Assembly: GCA_025808415.1 (NCBI GenBank)
Contig: CP075525.1
Location: 3,147,501-3,211,500 of the forward strand
Reading direction: 5' to 3'
Source: Cyclobacteriaceae bacterium
GTDB lineage: Bacteria > Bacteroidota > Bacteroidia > Cytophagales > Cyclobacteriaceae
DNA length: 64,000 bases
Made by a program: the position numbers and the translations under genes. Within the stretch, counting starts at the first letter, position 1, and each line of letters opens with the position of its first letter. Shown here in pieces: positions 1-7,919 of the stretch. Under the pieces are notes generated by a model. It saw nothing but the letters and a program-made list of their open reading frames with translations. It was not told where the DNA came from and did no database searches.

Positions 1-1253
1 ATTTCAGCTTAGAAGCAAGTTCTTTGAAGTTGAAACCAGGGAACACATTTGCTCCTCTTTCGGACTACAAAAATTTAAAACTTTTAAAGTCAGCGGTAAT
101 TTACGGTGCTAACGCTTCAGGCAAATCCAATCTAATTCGGTTAATGTGGACATTGCGAAACTTTGTTTTAAATTCTTTGGAATTAAAAGCAGGCGACCCA
201 ATACCCAACAGATTTTACGACCCTTTTTTATTAGATGTTACTTCACAAAATGAGCCGACTGAAATAACCATAAATTTTATCCCTAAAAACAAGAAACGGC
301 ACAGATACATCATCAAGTATAACAAAACGGAAATACTGTATGAGTATTTGGGCGTTTATGAAACAAATTGGATTTCAAAAATTTTTGAAAGGAAAGACGC
401 TAACGAGTTTGTTGAATTTGGCGAGGCTATGAAAAACAAAAAAGAAGATAAAAGAGTTACTAAAAACACTCTTTTTCTTTCAAAGTTTGGTGGCATTCCC
501 AATGACCAGCTTAGAGATATTTACTTGTATTTCAAAGAAATTGAAGTTTGGAATATTCCATCCGTTCATCACATCAATGAACTTTACAACAATGTTCAAA
601 AAAACTTCAATAAGCCAGAAAGACAAGAATTAAGAAGAAAACTAAGCAAACTAATAAGTGTTGCAGATACTAAAATTTCAGAAGTTCACGTATCGGAAAG
701 ACCCGATAAAGATTTTGAAAGTTTACCTGAAAATATTAGAGAAAGAGTAATAAAAGACCTAAAATTTGAAACCTTTGGTGTTCACAAAGTATTTCATTTA
801 GGCAATGAATCGGGTATTCAAATGTTGTCTTTCAATGACCAAGAATCACAAGGAACAAAAACAATGTTTGCGATTGGCGGGTTGATGCTTGAATCCTTTG
901 AAAAAGAAGAACCTGTTTTGATTTTCTTAGATGAGTTTGACAACAGCTTACATCCTGACCTTGCGAAGTTTTTGGTTGAATTGTTTCATAATCCCAAAGT
1001 CAATAAAAACAATTCACAACTTGTTTTCGCAACACACGAAACAACCTTACTTGATAAAAAAGTCTTTCGCAAAGACCAGATTTGGTTTGGTGATAAAAAC
1101 AAATACGGAGTTACTGAATTGTATTCAGTAAAAGACTTCAACGATTTAAAAAATGTTCGTTCTGATATACCGTTTGATAAATGGTATAGAACAGGAAAAT
1201 TCGGTGCAGTTCCTAACATCAAAAAATTTGAATTTATCGCAGAGTATGAGTAA
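1..1253 (+). CDS. AAA ATPase, RloA-like (5' end outside window)
   Basis: An ATP-binding protein of the AAA15/AAA21 group related to RloA, thought to act with the RloB partner encoded just downstream in a phage-defence or anticodon-nuclease-associated context. A TTG at 24 is unlikely to be the start: the frame stays open to base 1 and reads FSLEASSLKLKPGNTF, which resembles the usual N-terminal strand before the P-loop, so the true start is upstream. Visible motifs are Walker A GANASGKSN (about bases 105-131), an ABC-like signature region SFNDQESQGTKT, Walker B LIFLDEFDNSLHP and a switch histidine in FATHETTLLD. No nuclease domain is fused. It overlaps the next gene by 8 bp, implying translational coupling. 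Family assignment is good; the biological role is inferred. Confidence 0.82.
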   Translation, partial: FSLEASSLKLKPGNTFAPLSDYKNLKLLKSAVIYGANASGKSNLIRLMWTLRNFVLNSLELKAGDPIPNRFYDPFLLDVTSQNEPTEITINFIPKNKKRHRYIIKYNKTEILYEYLGVYETNWISKIFERKDANEFVEFGEAMKNKKEDKRVTKNTLFLSKFGGIPNDQLRDIYLYFKEIEVWNIPSVHHINELYNNVQKNFNKPERQELRRKLSKLISVADTKISEVHVSERPDKDFESLPENIRERVIKDLKFETFGVHKVFHLGNESGIQMLSFNDQESQGTKTMFAIGGLMLESFEKEEPVLIFLDEFDNSLHPDLAKFLVELFHNPKVNKNNSQLVFATHETTLLDKKVFRKDQIWFGDKNKYGVTELYSVKDFNDLKNVRSDIPFDKWYRTGKFGAVPNIKKFEFIAEYE

Positions 1254-2205
1254 GAATAAAAACATAAAAAGGTCTTTGTATATTCTTACCGAAGGACATA
1301 CTGAACAAGCGTATTTTTCAAGAATAAGCGAAATTTTAGGCGATGAAGACGAATGGAAATACTCTGTAACTGTTGATGTAAGAGAAATTGTTGACGGGAG
1401 CAAGACCGACCCCGTAAATATGGTCAAAGAAGCCAAGAAAAGTCAAAGGTCTTATGACGAAATCTGGGTTGTTTTTGACAAAGACAGAGATAGAGACCAA
1501 CAAAATTTACAAGCGATTGAACTTGCTTCTAAATCAAAAATAAAAATTGCTTTTTCAAGTATTTCGTTTGAAGAATGGGTATTGCTTCACTTTGAAAAAA
1601 GCACAACAGCATTTCAAAGAAGTGATTGCGAAAGCAGGGGACAAGAATGCACTTGTCAAGGGGCTATTTGTGTTTCTACTTACATAAAAATAAATCACTA
1701 CCCAGCCTATGTAAAAGGTAAAGCAAAATTATATGACGACCTAAGCGACAAACGTGATATAGCTCTTGAATATGCTGCGTGGTTGAAATATCACCACTCA
1801 AACATAGCAAACTATCATTTATTAAATCCATTCACAGACGTTGACAATCTTGTTGCACAACTATTTGAACTTCCTACAATTCGTTATACAGGAATAAACA
1901 ATCCTTTCTCTTTTGAGGGAATCGACATTTGTGTTACAAATTATTCAACAGCAAACAATATTGTTACAGTTTCAATACAAACAAACAACAACTCAAATAG
2001 GACTTTCATTTTTAATAACGTTCAACAAAACATAAAGCTATTAGACACGAATAATACCGAATTGACTTATACCATTCCCCAAGCCACGACAATAAACACA
2101 GGAGACAACAGAACAACAGACATACAATTTGCTATTAACGAACAGTTTCAAGCGACAAAACTCAAATTTCAGACAGCAAATGAATGTGTTTACGTGGAAT
2201 TATGA
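1246..2205 (+). CDS. RloB-like TOPRIM-type protein with C-terminal beta domain
   Basis: 319 residues from the ATG at 1246, which overlaps the ATPase stop by 8 bp; an in-frame start further upstream at 1153 lies inside the ATPase gene and is less likely. The N-terminal half carries the RloB/TOPRIM-like pattern: an acidic residue in LTEGHTEQAYF (E16), a DxD in VVFDKDRD (D78, D80) and SFEEWVLLHF (107-116). A cysteine cluster (C128, C135, C137, C142) may bind metal. Residues about 222-319 are beta-strand rich and read like a DUF4352/Ig-type domain (VTVSIQTNNNSNRTFIF, then a lone aspartate in LLDTNN, then a turn and DIQFAI), which I do not recall as a usual part of RloB. Likely the nuclease or effector half of a two-gene defence module with the ATPase before it. 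Function inferred. Confidence 0.75.
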   Translation: MSKNKNIKRSLYILTEGHTEQAYFSRISEILGDEDEWKYSVTVDVREIVDGSKTDPVNMVKEAKKSQRSYDEIWVVFDKDRDRDQQNLQAIELASKSKIKIAFSSISFEEWVLLHFEKSTTAFQRSDCESRGQECTCQGAICVSTYIKINHYPAYVKGKAKLYDDLSDKRDIALEYAAWLKYHHSNIANYHLLNPFTDVDNLVAQLFELPTIRYTGINNPFSFEGIDICVTNYSTANNIVTVSIQTNNNSNRTFIFNNVQQNIKLLDTNNTELTYTIPQATTINTGDNRTTDIQFAINEQFQATKLKFQTANECVYVEL

Positions 2206-2214
2206 AAAACGCCA

Positions 2215-2352
2215 GCCACCAACAGCGGTTTGGCGTAATGGCGGGTTCAGTGCTTCGTATGACAGTTTTGTGGTAGGTTCAAGTGCAGTTCTTCGATTGA
2301 ACTTTTGTGCTAAAAATCCGCCACTACGCCAAGCCGCAAACCGTTACCAGCA
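2215..2352 (+). repeat. attC-like site 1
   Basis: Left outer core GCCACCAAC (2215-2223), left arm 2225-2244, right arm 2318-2337 (18 of 20 bases complementary to the left arm, one further G-T pair), spacer AAACC, right outer core GTTACCAGCA (2343-2352). The central part holds GTGCTTCGTAT (2250-2260), a variant of the motif shared by the other sites. The right core is complementary to the left core of site 2 (TGCTGGTAAC), not to its own left core. Predicted exchange point between G2343 and T2344. Confidence 0.8.
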
Positions 2353-2393
2353 ATATTAACAGACCCGTGCAAACGAAAACATAAATACAGAAA

Positions 2394-4856
2394 ATGACTT
2401 TTGAAGATTTTAAAAATAGGTTAGACAAATCAACACAAGAAGATGAAGTAAGGGGCATTTATGCAACTTATTTCAAGATTAAGTATAACACGGCTGACAG
2501 ACACGATTTATATACACCACAAGTATTATTTGAGTTTAAGGCAGACAAAAACTTTCAAAACCTTAAAGCACTTGCGACAATTCTTGCTCAATCACTTTAT
2601 TACATCAGACGACTGAAATACGTTGAAGTAGAGAAAGCAATTCCGTTTTTCATTTGCCTTGCCGACAAAAACGAAGCGACAATAACCGAAACAAGAAAGT
2701 GGTCAACTTATTACACAAATGACGGTTACGATTGGGAAAGACCAGCAAGCAAACCCGACCCTAAACTTATTGATCATTTAGTGAAAGAACCCGAAACGGG
2801 AAAAATTCACGTTTACAAAATCACCAAGAAACAAGAGCAGGAAGCATTTAAGAAAAATCTTGACAACGCTTTAAATCCACAAATGATAATGGATTTTGGC
2901 GACAAGAAAATAATAAACGAAGAAAACTTTGAAGCCGTTTTTGAGCATTGGAAAAATGTAATTGGACCTTACATTGTAAACGGCTACAAACCATCTTTTT
3001 ATTTCCTTGCCAATATTCAGCGTGACAAAGTAATCATTGACAAAGATAATAGCCGAGTAGTTTTCACATTTGAAGACAAGAACTCAAAAACGCAAAAAGT
3101 CCTAATGAAGGACTACGATTATTTTTGGAGTGTTTACGATTATGTAGAAAATGCCGAAACTATAAACGGTATTCACGCAAAACTTGACCGACTAACAGAC
3201 GAAAGCCAAAGAAGATTTGAAGGAGAGTTTTTTACTCCGCTTCATTTTGGACAAAAAGCAGTTCACTATTGGAACGAAGTGCTTGGAAAAAATTGGTATA
3301 AAACTGGCAAGTTTAGAATTTGGGATATGGCTGCTGGAACCGGCAACCTTGAATATCATTTACCTGCCGAAGCATACAAATACTTATATATGTCAACACT
3401 TCACGGAAGTGAAGCTGACCATTTAAGTAAAGTATTTCCTAATGCAACTTGTTTTCAATATGATTATTTGAATGATGATGTTGAATATGTTTTCAATAAA
3501 GGAAATCTACCTTTTACACCAAATTGGAAACTCCCTAAAAAATTAAGGGATGAGTTAGCCGACCCAAACATTACTTGGATAGTCTACATCAATCCGCCTT
3601 TTGCAACAGCACAAGACGCTAAATCAGATGGTAGTTCAAAAAAAGGAGTTAGCAAAACCAAAGTAGAACTTGCAATGGATAGTGTGGATGTAGGTCACGC
3701 AAAACGTGAACTCTTTGCTCAGTTTATGTTTCGCATTGTTCACGAGCTACCTAAAAATTCTTTTTTAGGTATGTTTTCTACTCTAAAATACTTGAACGCA
3801 CCTGATAGCGTTGCATACAGAGACAAACATTTTAACTTCAAATACGAAAAAGGATTTTTGTTTCACTCAAAATGCTTTCACGGAGTAACAGGCAATTTCC
3901 CAATTTCCTTCTTAATATGGAATTTATCAAAGAAATCAGAAGCTAAATCTGTAGAAATTGACATTGCAAATAGTTTAGGTGCGACAATCGGAATTAAACA
4001 TCTAAGGCTGATTGATAAAAATGATGTATTGAATAATTGGTTTAAAAGACCTCAAAATTCAAACGATTACATTTTACCTGCAATGAGCAACGGTATAACT
4101 GTTAAAGACGGAAATACTGACACTCGCCACAGAGCAAGACCAGATTTTTTGGCTTCTATTTGCAGTAAAGGAAACGACTTCCAAAATGCTAAGTATGTTA
4201 CTATTTTATCGTCTCCAAGTGTAAGTGCAGGAGCATTTTCAGTAATTAAAGAAAACTTTGAAAAAGCATTGACACTGCACGCAGTTAGAAAAATTCCAAA
4301 ACCGACTTGGCTAAATGACAGAAATCAATTTTTAATTCCTCAAACCGAACCGACAAAAGTATTCATCAATGATTGTGTGGTTTGGAGTTTATTCTCTAAT
4401 TCAAATCAAACATCTGCATTGAAAAATGTTTCGTATTTGGGTAACACATATCAAATCAAAAACAACTTTTACCCTTTCCGACTTGAAGAAATCAAACAAT
4501 GGGAAATTAAAGACCCTGATTTTAGACAACAAATAACAAAGGACGAAAACAGATTTGTTGCAGATTGGCTTTATAAAAATGACATATCGGACGAAGCAAA
4601 AGAAGTAATTGAAAAAGCAAAAACTGTTTACAAACTTTTTTATTCAAACCTTAACCAAATGGCGACCAACAAATGGAAAATTGACACTTGGGATGCAGGT
4701 TGGTATCAAATCAGACGTTGCTTGACAGAACACAACTTGGCGACAGACGAACTAAAAGAATTGAGCAAGGCAAACGAACAACTTGCGAACAAGATTTTAC
4801 CACAAATTGAAGAGTTCGGCTTCTTGGACAAAGACGAAGTATATGACGAAATATAA
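2394..4856 (+). CDS. Type IIG-like restriction-modification enzyme (nuclease plus N6-adenine methyltransferase)
   Basis: 820 residues, combining in one chain what looks like a PD-(D/E)xK nuclease and an adenine-N6 DNA methyltransferase. N-terminal candidates are D38 (DRHD), E47-F48-K49 (VLFEFKAD) and the Q-x-x-x-Y element Q66/Y70 (AQSLYYIRR), as in type I HsdR and type IIG nucleases. The methyltransferase shows GEFFTPLHFGQKAV (277-290, motif X region), DMAAGTGNLE (311-320, motif I, SAM binding) and NPPF (400-403, catalytic motif IV). The C-terminal 350 residues probably hold the target-recognition domain. No helicase motifs and no separate specificity subunit nearby. It fills the whole cassette between sites 1 and 2, so the unit would be a self-contained R-M system. 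Start ATG at 2394. Assignment good; cleavage activity and recognition sequence unknown. Confidence 0.8.
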   Translation: MTFEDFKNRLDKSTQEDEVRGIYATYFKIKYNTADRHDLYTPQVLFEFKADKNFQNLKALATILAQSLYYIRRLKYVEVEKAIPFFICLADKNEATITETRKWSTYYTNDGYDWERPASKPDPKLIDHLVKEPETGKIHVYKITKKQEQEAFKKNLDNALNPQMIMDFGDKKIINEENFEAVFEHWKNVIGPYIVNGYKPSFYFLANIQRDKVIIDKDNSRVVFTFEDKNSKTQKVLMKDYDYFWSVYDYVENAETINGIHAKLDRLTDESQRRFEGEFFTPLHFGQKAVHYWNEVLGKNWYKTGKFRIWDMAAGTGNLEYHLPAEAYKYLYMSTLHGSEADHLSKVFPNATCFQYDYLNDDVEYVFNKGNLPFTPNWKLPKKLRDELADPNITWIVYINPPFATAQDAKSDGSSKKGVSKTKVELAMDSVDVGHAKRELFAQFMFRIVHELPKNSFLGMFSTLKYLNAPDSVAYRDKHFNFKYEKGFLFHSKCFHGVTGNFPISFLIWNLSKKSEAKSVEIDIANSLGATIGIKHLRLIDKNDVLNNWFKRPQNSNDYILPAMSNGITVKDGNTDTRHRARPDFLASICSKGNDFQNAKYVTILSSPSVSAGAFSVIKENFEKALTLHAVRKIPKPTWLNDRNQFLIPQTEPTKVFINDCVVWSLFSNSNQTSALKNVSYLGNTYQIKNNFYPFRLEEIKQWEIKDPDFRQQITKDENRFVADWLYKNDISDEAKEVIEKAKTVYKLFYSNLNQMATNKWKIDTWDAGWYQIRRCLTEHNLATDELKELSKANEQLANKILPQIEEFGFLDKDEVYDEI

Positions 4857-4864
4857 AGAAATAC

Positions 4865-5000
4865 TGCTGGTAACAGCCGTTTTGCAAAAGCGGGGGTTTC
4901 GTGCTTCTATGACAGTGAAGTGCTAAATTCAAGTTATGTGCATCTAATGAAGTTTAGTGCTGAAAATCCCCGCCTTCGCAAAGCGGCAAAACGTTGTGCG
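4865..5000 (+). repeat. attC-like site 2
   Basis: Left core TGCTGGTAAC (4865-4874) is the exact complement of the right core of site 1, and with the flanks 14 of 15 bases pair. Left arm GCCGTTTTGCAAAAGCGGGG pairs with the right arm CCCCGCCTTCGCAAAGCGGC at 17 of 20 positions. The shared motif GTGCTTCTAT is at 4901-4910. The right core GTTGTGCG starts at 4993 and is preceded by CAAAAC. Predicted exchange between 4993 and 4994. Confidence 0.82.
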
Positions 5001-5040
5001 TCAGCTTAGAAAACCAACCCCGACAATAAATACGAAAAAT

Positions 5041-5075
5041 ATTGTTTCCATTTTTAGAAACTTTTATTATCTTTG
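5041..5075 (+). promoter_or_regulatory. Candidate Bacteroidota promoter for the toxin-antitoxin unit
   Basis: ATTG at 5041-5044 and TATCTTTG at 5068-5075 match the TTTG / TAnnTTTG consensus. The spacing of 23 is slightly longer than the usual 19-21. It lies 25 bp before the toxin ATG at 5100, inside the cassette, so this unit would carry its own promoter. Confidence 0.55.
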
Positions 5076-5099
5076 TGACGTTAAACAAGACAGTATTGA

Positions 5100-5441
5100 A
5101 TGAGATTTTTTGAGACGAAATTTTTAGAAGAAGCAGACGAATTCATTTCGCAACTCGACCCAAAGACAATTAAGAAAATCTTTTACAATATTGACCTTGC
5201 TGAACAAACTAATGACCCAAAACTTTTTAAGAAACTTCAAAATGACATTTGGGAGTTTCGGACAAAGTTCGCAGGACTTCAAATAAGACTTCTTGCATTT
5301 TGGGACAAAACAGATAACAAAGAAACTTTGGTAATAGCTACCCACGGTTTCATAAAGAAAGTTGACAAAGTTCCGACAAACGAAATTGACCGGGCATTAA
5401 GACTTAGAGACAAATATTTTAGTAACAAACAAAAAAAGTAA
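5100..5441 (+). CDS. HigB-like toxin (Gp49/RelE superfamily)
   Basis: 113 residues, the normal size for the phage Gp49-like HigB group of ribosome-dependent mRNA interferases. Seen in the sequence: an N-terminal MRFFETKFLEEADEFISQL helix, the core IWEFRTKFAGLQIRLLAFW in which an arginine is followed by a short strand and aromatic residues, then LVIATHGFIKKVDKVP, the typical end of Gp49 proteins. The antitoxin follows 4 bp downstream, in the toxin-first order of higBA. The pair is the only content of the cassette between sites 2 and 3, and it has a promoter candidate of its own. Toxin-antitoxin pairs are common in integron arrays, where they are thought to stabilise them. Family confident; activity untested. 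Confidence 0.85.
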   Translation: MRFFETKFLEEADEFISQLDPKTIKKIFYNIDLAEQTNDPKLFKKLQNDIWEFRTKFAGLQIRLLAFWDKTDNKETLVIATHGFIKKVDKVPTNEIDRALRLRDKYFSNKQKK

Positions 5442-5445
5442 TCAT

Positions 5446-5772
5446 ATGGCAACCAAAGAATTAAAGACATACTCACTTGCCGAGATGAAAGACAAGTATA
5501 TCGGCAAAGTTGGGACAAAAGAGCGTGACGATTACGAATATGAACTTCGTATGGACATTTTAGGAAAGATGATTAAGGCAGCAAGACAAGAAAGAAACTT
5601 GACACAAGAAGAACTTGGACAACTTGTAGGAGTTCAAAAAGCTCAAATTTCAAAACTTGAAAGTAGTGCAAATAGTGCGACAATTGACACTATATTGAAA
5701 GTGTTTAAGGCGTTGAAAGCAGAAATAAACTTTAACGTAAAACTAGAAGATAACTTTGTCAAACTCGCCTGA
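5446..5772 (+). CDS. HigA-like antitoxin (XRE family)
   Basis: 108 residues. The C-terminal half is a Cro/C1-type helix-turn-helix: LGKMIKAARQERNLTQEELGQLVGVQKAQISKLES, followed by TIDTILKVFKALKAEINF. The N-terminal segment (about residues 1-35) carries the KELKTYSLAEMKDKYIG stretch typical of antitoxins partnered with Gp49-type toxins, and probably wraps the toxin. Starts 4 bp after the toxin stop, so the two are co-translated. By analogy with the family it should neutralise the upstream toxin and repress the promoter at 5041-5075; that regulation is inferred. Confidence 0.85.
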   Translation: MATKELKTYSLAEMKDKYIGKVGTKERDDYEYELRMDILGKMIKAARQERNLTQEELGQLVGVQKAQISKLESSANSATIDTILKVFKALKAEINFNVKLEDNFVKLA

Positions 5773-5789
5773 CAGAAAAGAAAGCCGAA

Positions 5790-5925
5790 CGCACAACACA
5801 CGTTTGGCGCAATGGGGGGTGAAGTGCGAAATTGAAGTTTTGTGCTTCTATCAAGCATTGTGCTGTGTTGACAGTTTAGTTTTTCAAAATCCCCCACTGC
5901 GCCAAGCGCCAAACCGTTGTGTGCC
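5790..5925 (+). repeat. attC-like site 3
   Basis: Left core CGCACAAC (5790-5797) complements the right core of site 2 (GTTGTGCG), and the pairing continues outward with one bulge and one mismatch. The left-arm segment TTGGCGCAATGGGGG pairs with the right arm at 14 of 15 bases. GTGCTTCTAT is at 5842-5851. The right core is GTTGTGTGCC at 5916-5925, preceded by AAACC. Predicted exchange between 5916 and 5917. Confidence 0.82.
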
Positions 5926-5972
5926 ATTTTACGGTAGATACCCTACAAAATAAATACTTGTCAATTTTTCGG

Positions 5973-6004
5973 TTGTATACCAAAACAAGCCAAAAGTATC
6001 TTTG
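5973..6004 (+). promoter_or_regulatory. Bacteroidota-type promoter for the PEP mutase-ada-nitrilase unit
   Basis: TTG at 5973-5975 followed after 21 bp by TATCTTTG (5997-6004), a close match to the Bacteroidota consensus. It lies 17 bp before the ATG at 6022 and just inside the cassette, downstream of the site 3 exchange point. Confidence 0.7.
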
Positions 6005-6021
6005 CAAAAACAATTATAAAA

Positions 6022-6804
6022 ATGACAAAGTATCTAAAATTTAAAGAATTACATCAGCAGACAAAGCCACTGATTATTGGAAATGTTTGGAATGTACAGA
6101 GTGCAAAGGTTTATGAAAAATTAAACTTTCAAGCAATCGGAACGTCAAGTGCTGCAATTGCCCATTCCTTAGGTTACGAAGATGGTGAACAAATGCCTTT
6201 TTCGGATTTATTATTTATTGTTGGAAAAATTATTAAAAGCATTACACTTCCATTGTCTGTGGACATTGAATTTGGTTATGGAAATACTGCGACAGAAATT
6301 GCCACTAACATCATAGCATTAGACAAATTAGGAATTGTAGGAATAAATATTGAAGATAGTTTTATTGAAAATGGGGAACGAAAACTTAAAGATAGCCTTC
6401 AATTCTCTCTCCTTTTACGAGAAGTAAATAGCATCTTAAAGCAAAAGGGAATTTCACTTTTTATCAATGTAAGATGCGATGCTTTTCTTTTGAATATTCC
6501 AAATACGTTGCAAGTTGCAACGGAAAGAGTTAAGAATTATGAACAATCAGGTGCAGACGGAATATTTTTACCTTTTATCACAAAAGAAAGTGATATTTCG
6601 GCAATGGTAACAGAAACTGACTTACCGCTAAATGTAATGTGTATGCCGGAATTACCCAATTTTGAAAGACTTGAAGCGCTTGGCGTAAAAAGAATTAGTA
6701 TGGGTAATTTTCTAAATGGGTATGCATATTCATCTTTAGAAAATAGGACTTCAAAAATTTTGGGTGAACAATCTTTTAAATCGTTGTTTGAATCATGGAA
6801 CTGA
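6022..6804 (+). CDS. Isocitrate lyase/PEP mutase superfamily protein
   Basis: 260 residues, a TIM-barrel enzyme of the PEP mutase/oxaloacetase branch that makes or breaks C-C or C-P bonds next to a carboxylate using Mg2+. Visible elements: GNVWNVQSAKVYEKLNFQA at the N-terminus, the metal-binding SVDIEFGYG (D81, E83), GINIEDS (E111, D112), and GADGIFLPF. The KKCGH signature of true isocitrate lyases is absent. Substrate cannot be told. The last 10 bp overlap the ada gene, so the two are translationally coupled. Such proteins are often annotated carboxyvinyl-carboxyphosphonate phosphorylmutase, which overstates what is known. Confidence 0.8.
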   Translation: MTKYLKFKELHQQTKPLIIGNVWNVQSAKVYEKLNFQAIGTSSAAIAHSLGYEDGEQMPFSDLLFIVGKIIKSITLPLSVDIEFGYGNTATEIATNIIALDKLGIVGINIEDSFIENGERKLKDSLQFSLLLREVNSILKQKGISLFINVRCDAFLLNIPNTLQVATERVKNYEQSGADGIFLPFITKESDISAMVTETDLPLNVMCMPELPNFERLEALGVKRISMGNFLNGYAYSSLENRTSKILGEQSFKSLFESWN

Positions 6805-7838
6805 CAGCAGAAATAATGTACAAAGCCATTGTCGAAAAAGACACTTCATTTGAAGGAGTATTTTTTACGGCAGTTAAGACCACAGGCATTTTTTGCAGGC
6901 CTTCTTGTACTGCACGAAAACCAAAATTTGAAAACATTGAATTTCTAAGAACATCCGAAGAGTGCATTCTTAAAGGTTATAGGGCTTGTAAAATTTGTAA
7001 TCCATTAGAAACGATAAACCACACACCAATTGAATTTCAGAGAATAATTAATGAACTGTCAGAAAATCCAACATTAAAATTTAAAGATTACGACCTTAAA
7101 CGAAAAGGAATTGAACCTAGCCAAATCAGACGATGGTTTTTAAAAAACCACGGTATTACCTTTCAAGCCTATCAAAGAATGTTTAGAATAAATTCGGCAT
7201 TTAAAAAAATACAAAATGGCGGAAGTATTACACATACTGCTTTTGACATAGGTTTTGAATCGTTAAGCGGTTTTGGCGACAGTTTTAAAAACATTTTTGG
7301 CGTTTCACCAAAGAACGGAAAACAGCAAAATATTATTGACCTTAAAAGAATTGAGACGCCTTTAGGGACAATGCTTGCTTGTGCTACAAGTCAAGGAATT
7401 TGTCTATTAGAATTTTCCGACAGAAAAATGTTGGAAACAGAATTGAAATCAATTGCCAAGCTTTTAAATGCTACAATTATTCAAGGGAATAACAAACATT
7501 TTGACTCATTAGAAATCGAATTACAAGAATATTTTAACGGCAAAAGAAAAGAATTTTCTGTTCCATTACATACACCAGGCTCCGACTTTCAGAATAAAGT
7601 ATGGACTGCATTGCAGCGCATTCATTATGGACAAACAAAATCGTATAAAGAGCAAGCGATAGCAATTGGCAGCCCCGAAAGTGTGAGAGCAGTTGCCCAT
7701 GCCAATGGAATGAATCGGATTTCTATTCTAATTCCATGTCACCGGGTAATTGGTTCAGAAGGACAATTGACAGGTTACGGTGGTGGACTTTGGCGTAAAA
7801 AATATTTGTTAGAACTTGAAAAGAATAACTATAGGTAG
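6795..7838 (+). CDS. ada: Ada: methylphosphotriester sensor, AraC activator and O6-methylguanine-DNA methyltransferase
   Basis: 347 residues with the full three-part Ada layout. N-terminal zinc module: C34 and C38 (GIFCRPSC) with C65 and C68 (ACKIC), of which C34 should be the methyl acceptor from phosphotriesters. Middle: AraC-type helix-turn-helix (about 85-172) with IGFESLSGFGDSFKNIFGVSP. C-terminal: methyltransferase with the active-site IPCHRVIG (C315), preceded by SVRAVAHANGMN. Repairs O6-alkylguanine and activates its own regulon. Overlaps the PEP mutase-like gene by 10 bp. Unusual as cargo in a cassette, because ada is normally a chromosomal regulator with fixed targets. Confidence 0.93.
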   Translation: MELTAEIMYKAIVEKDTSFEGVFFTAVKTTGIFCRPSCTARKPKFENIEFLRTSEECILKGYRACKICNPLETINHTPIEFQRIINELSENPTLKFKDYDLKRKGIEPSQIRRWFLKNHGITFQAYQRMFRINSAFKKIQNGGSITHTAFDIGFESLSGFGDSFKNIFGVSPKNGKQQNIIDLKRIETPLGTMLACATSQGICLLEFSDRKMLETELKSIAKLLNATIIQGNNKHFDSLEIELQEYFNGKRKEFSVPLHTPGSDFQNKVWTALQRIHYGQTKSYKEQAIAIGSPESVRAVAHANGMNRISILIPCHRVIGSEGQLTGYGGGLWRKKYLLELEKNNYR

Positions 7839-7919
7839 AAGTAACTCCAAGCAAGTTGGTAGGCTTCCAAACATAAGTGGCGGTTTTAAATCGACACCAA
7901 AGCAACATAAAAAACAAAA

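Noticed and set aside
24-1253. TTG at 24 as the start of the ATPase
   Set aside because: The frame is open to base 1 and the upstream residues fit the family, so the gene is cut by the window edge.
1-2205. RloAB-like pair as a retron, Septu or Gabija system
   Set aside because: No reverse transcriptase or non-coding RNA, no HNH partner and no UvrD-like helicase; the ATPase plus TOPRIM layout fits RloAB best.
2129-2359. Open frame across attC-like site 1
   Set aside because: It exists only because the palindrome lacks stops in that frame; similar frames cross the other sites (5756-5953, 8464-8694, 10552-10785) with unrelated products.
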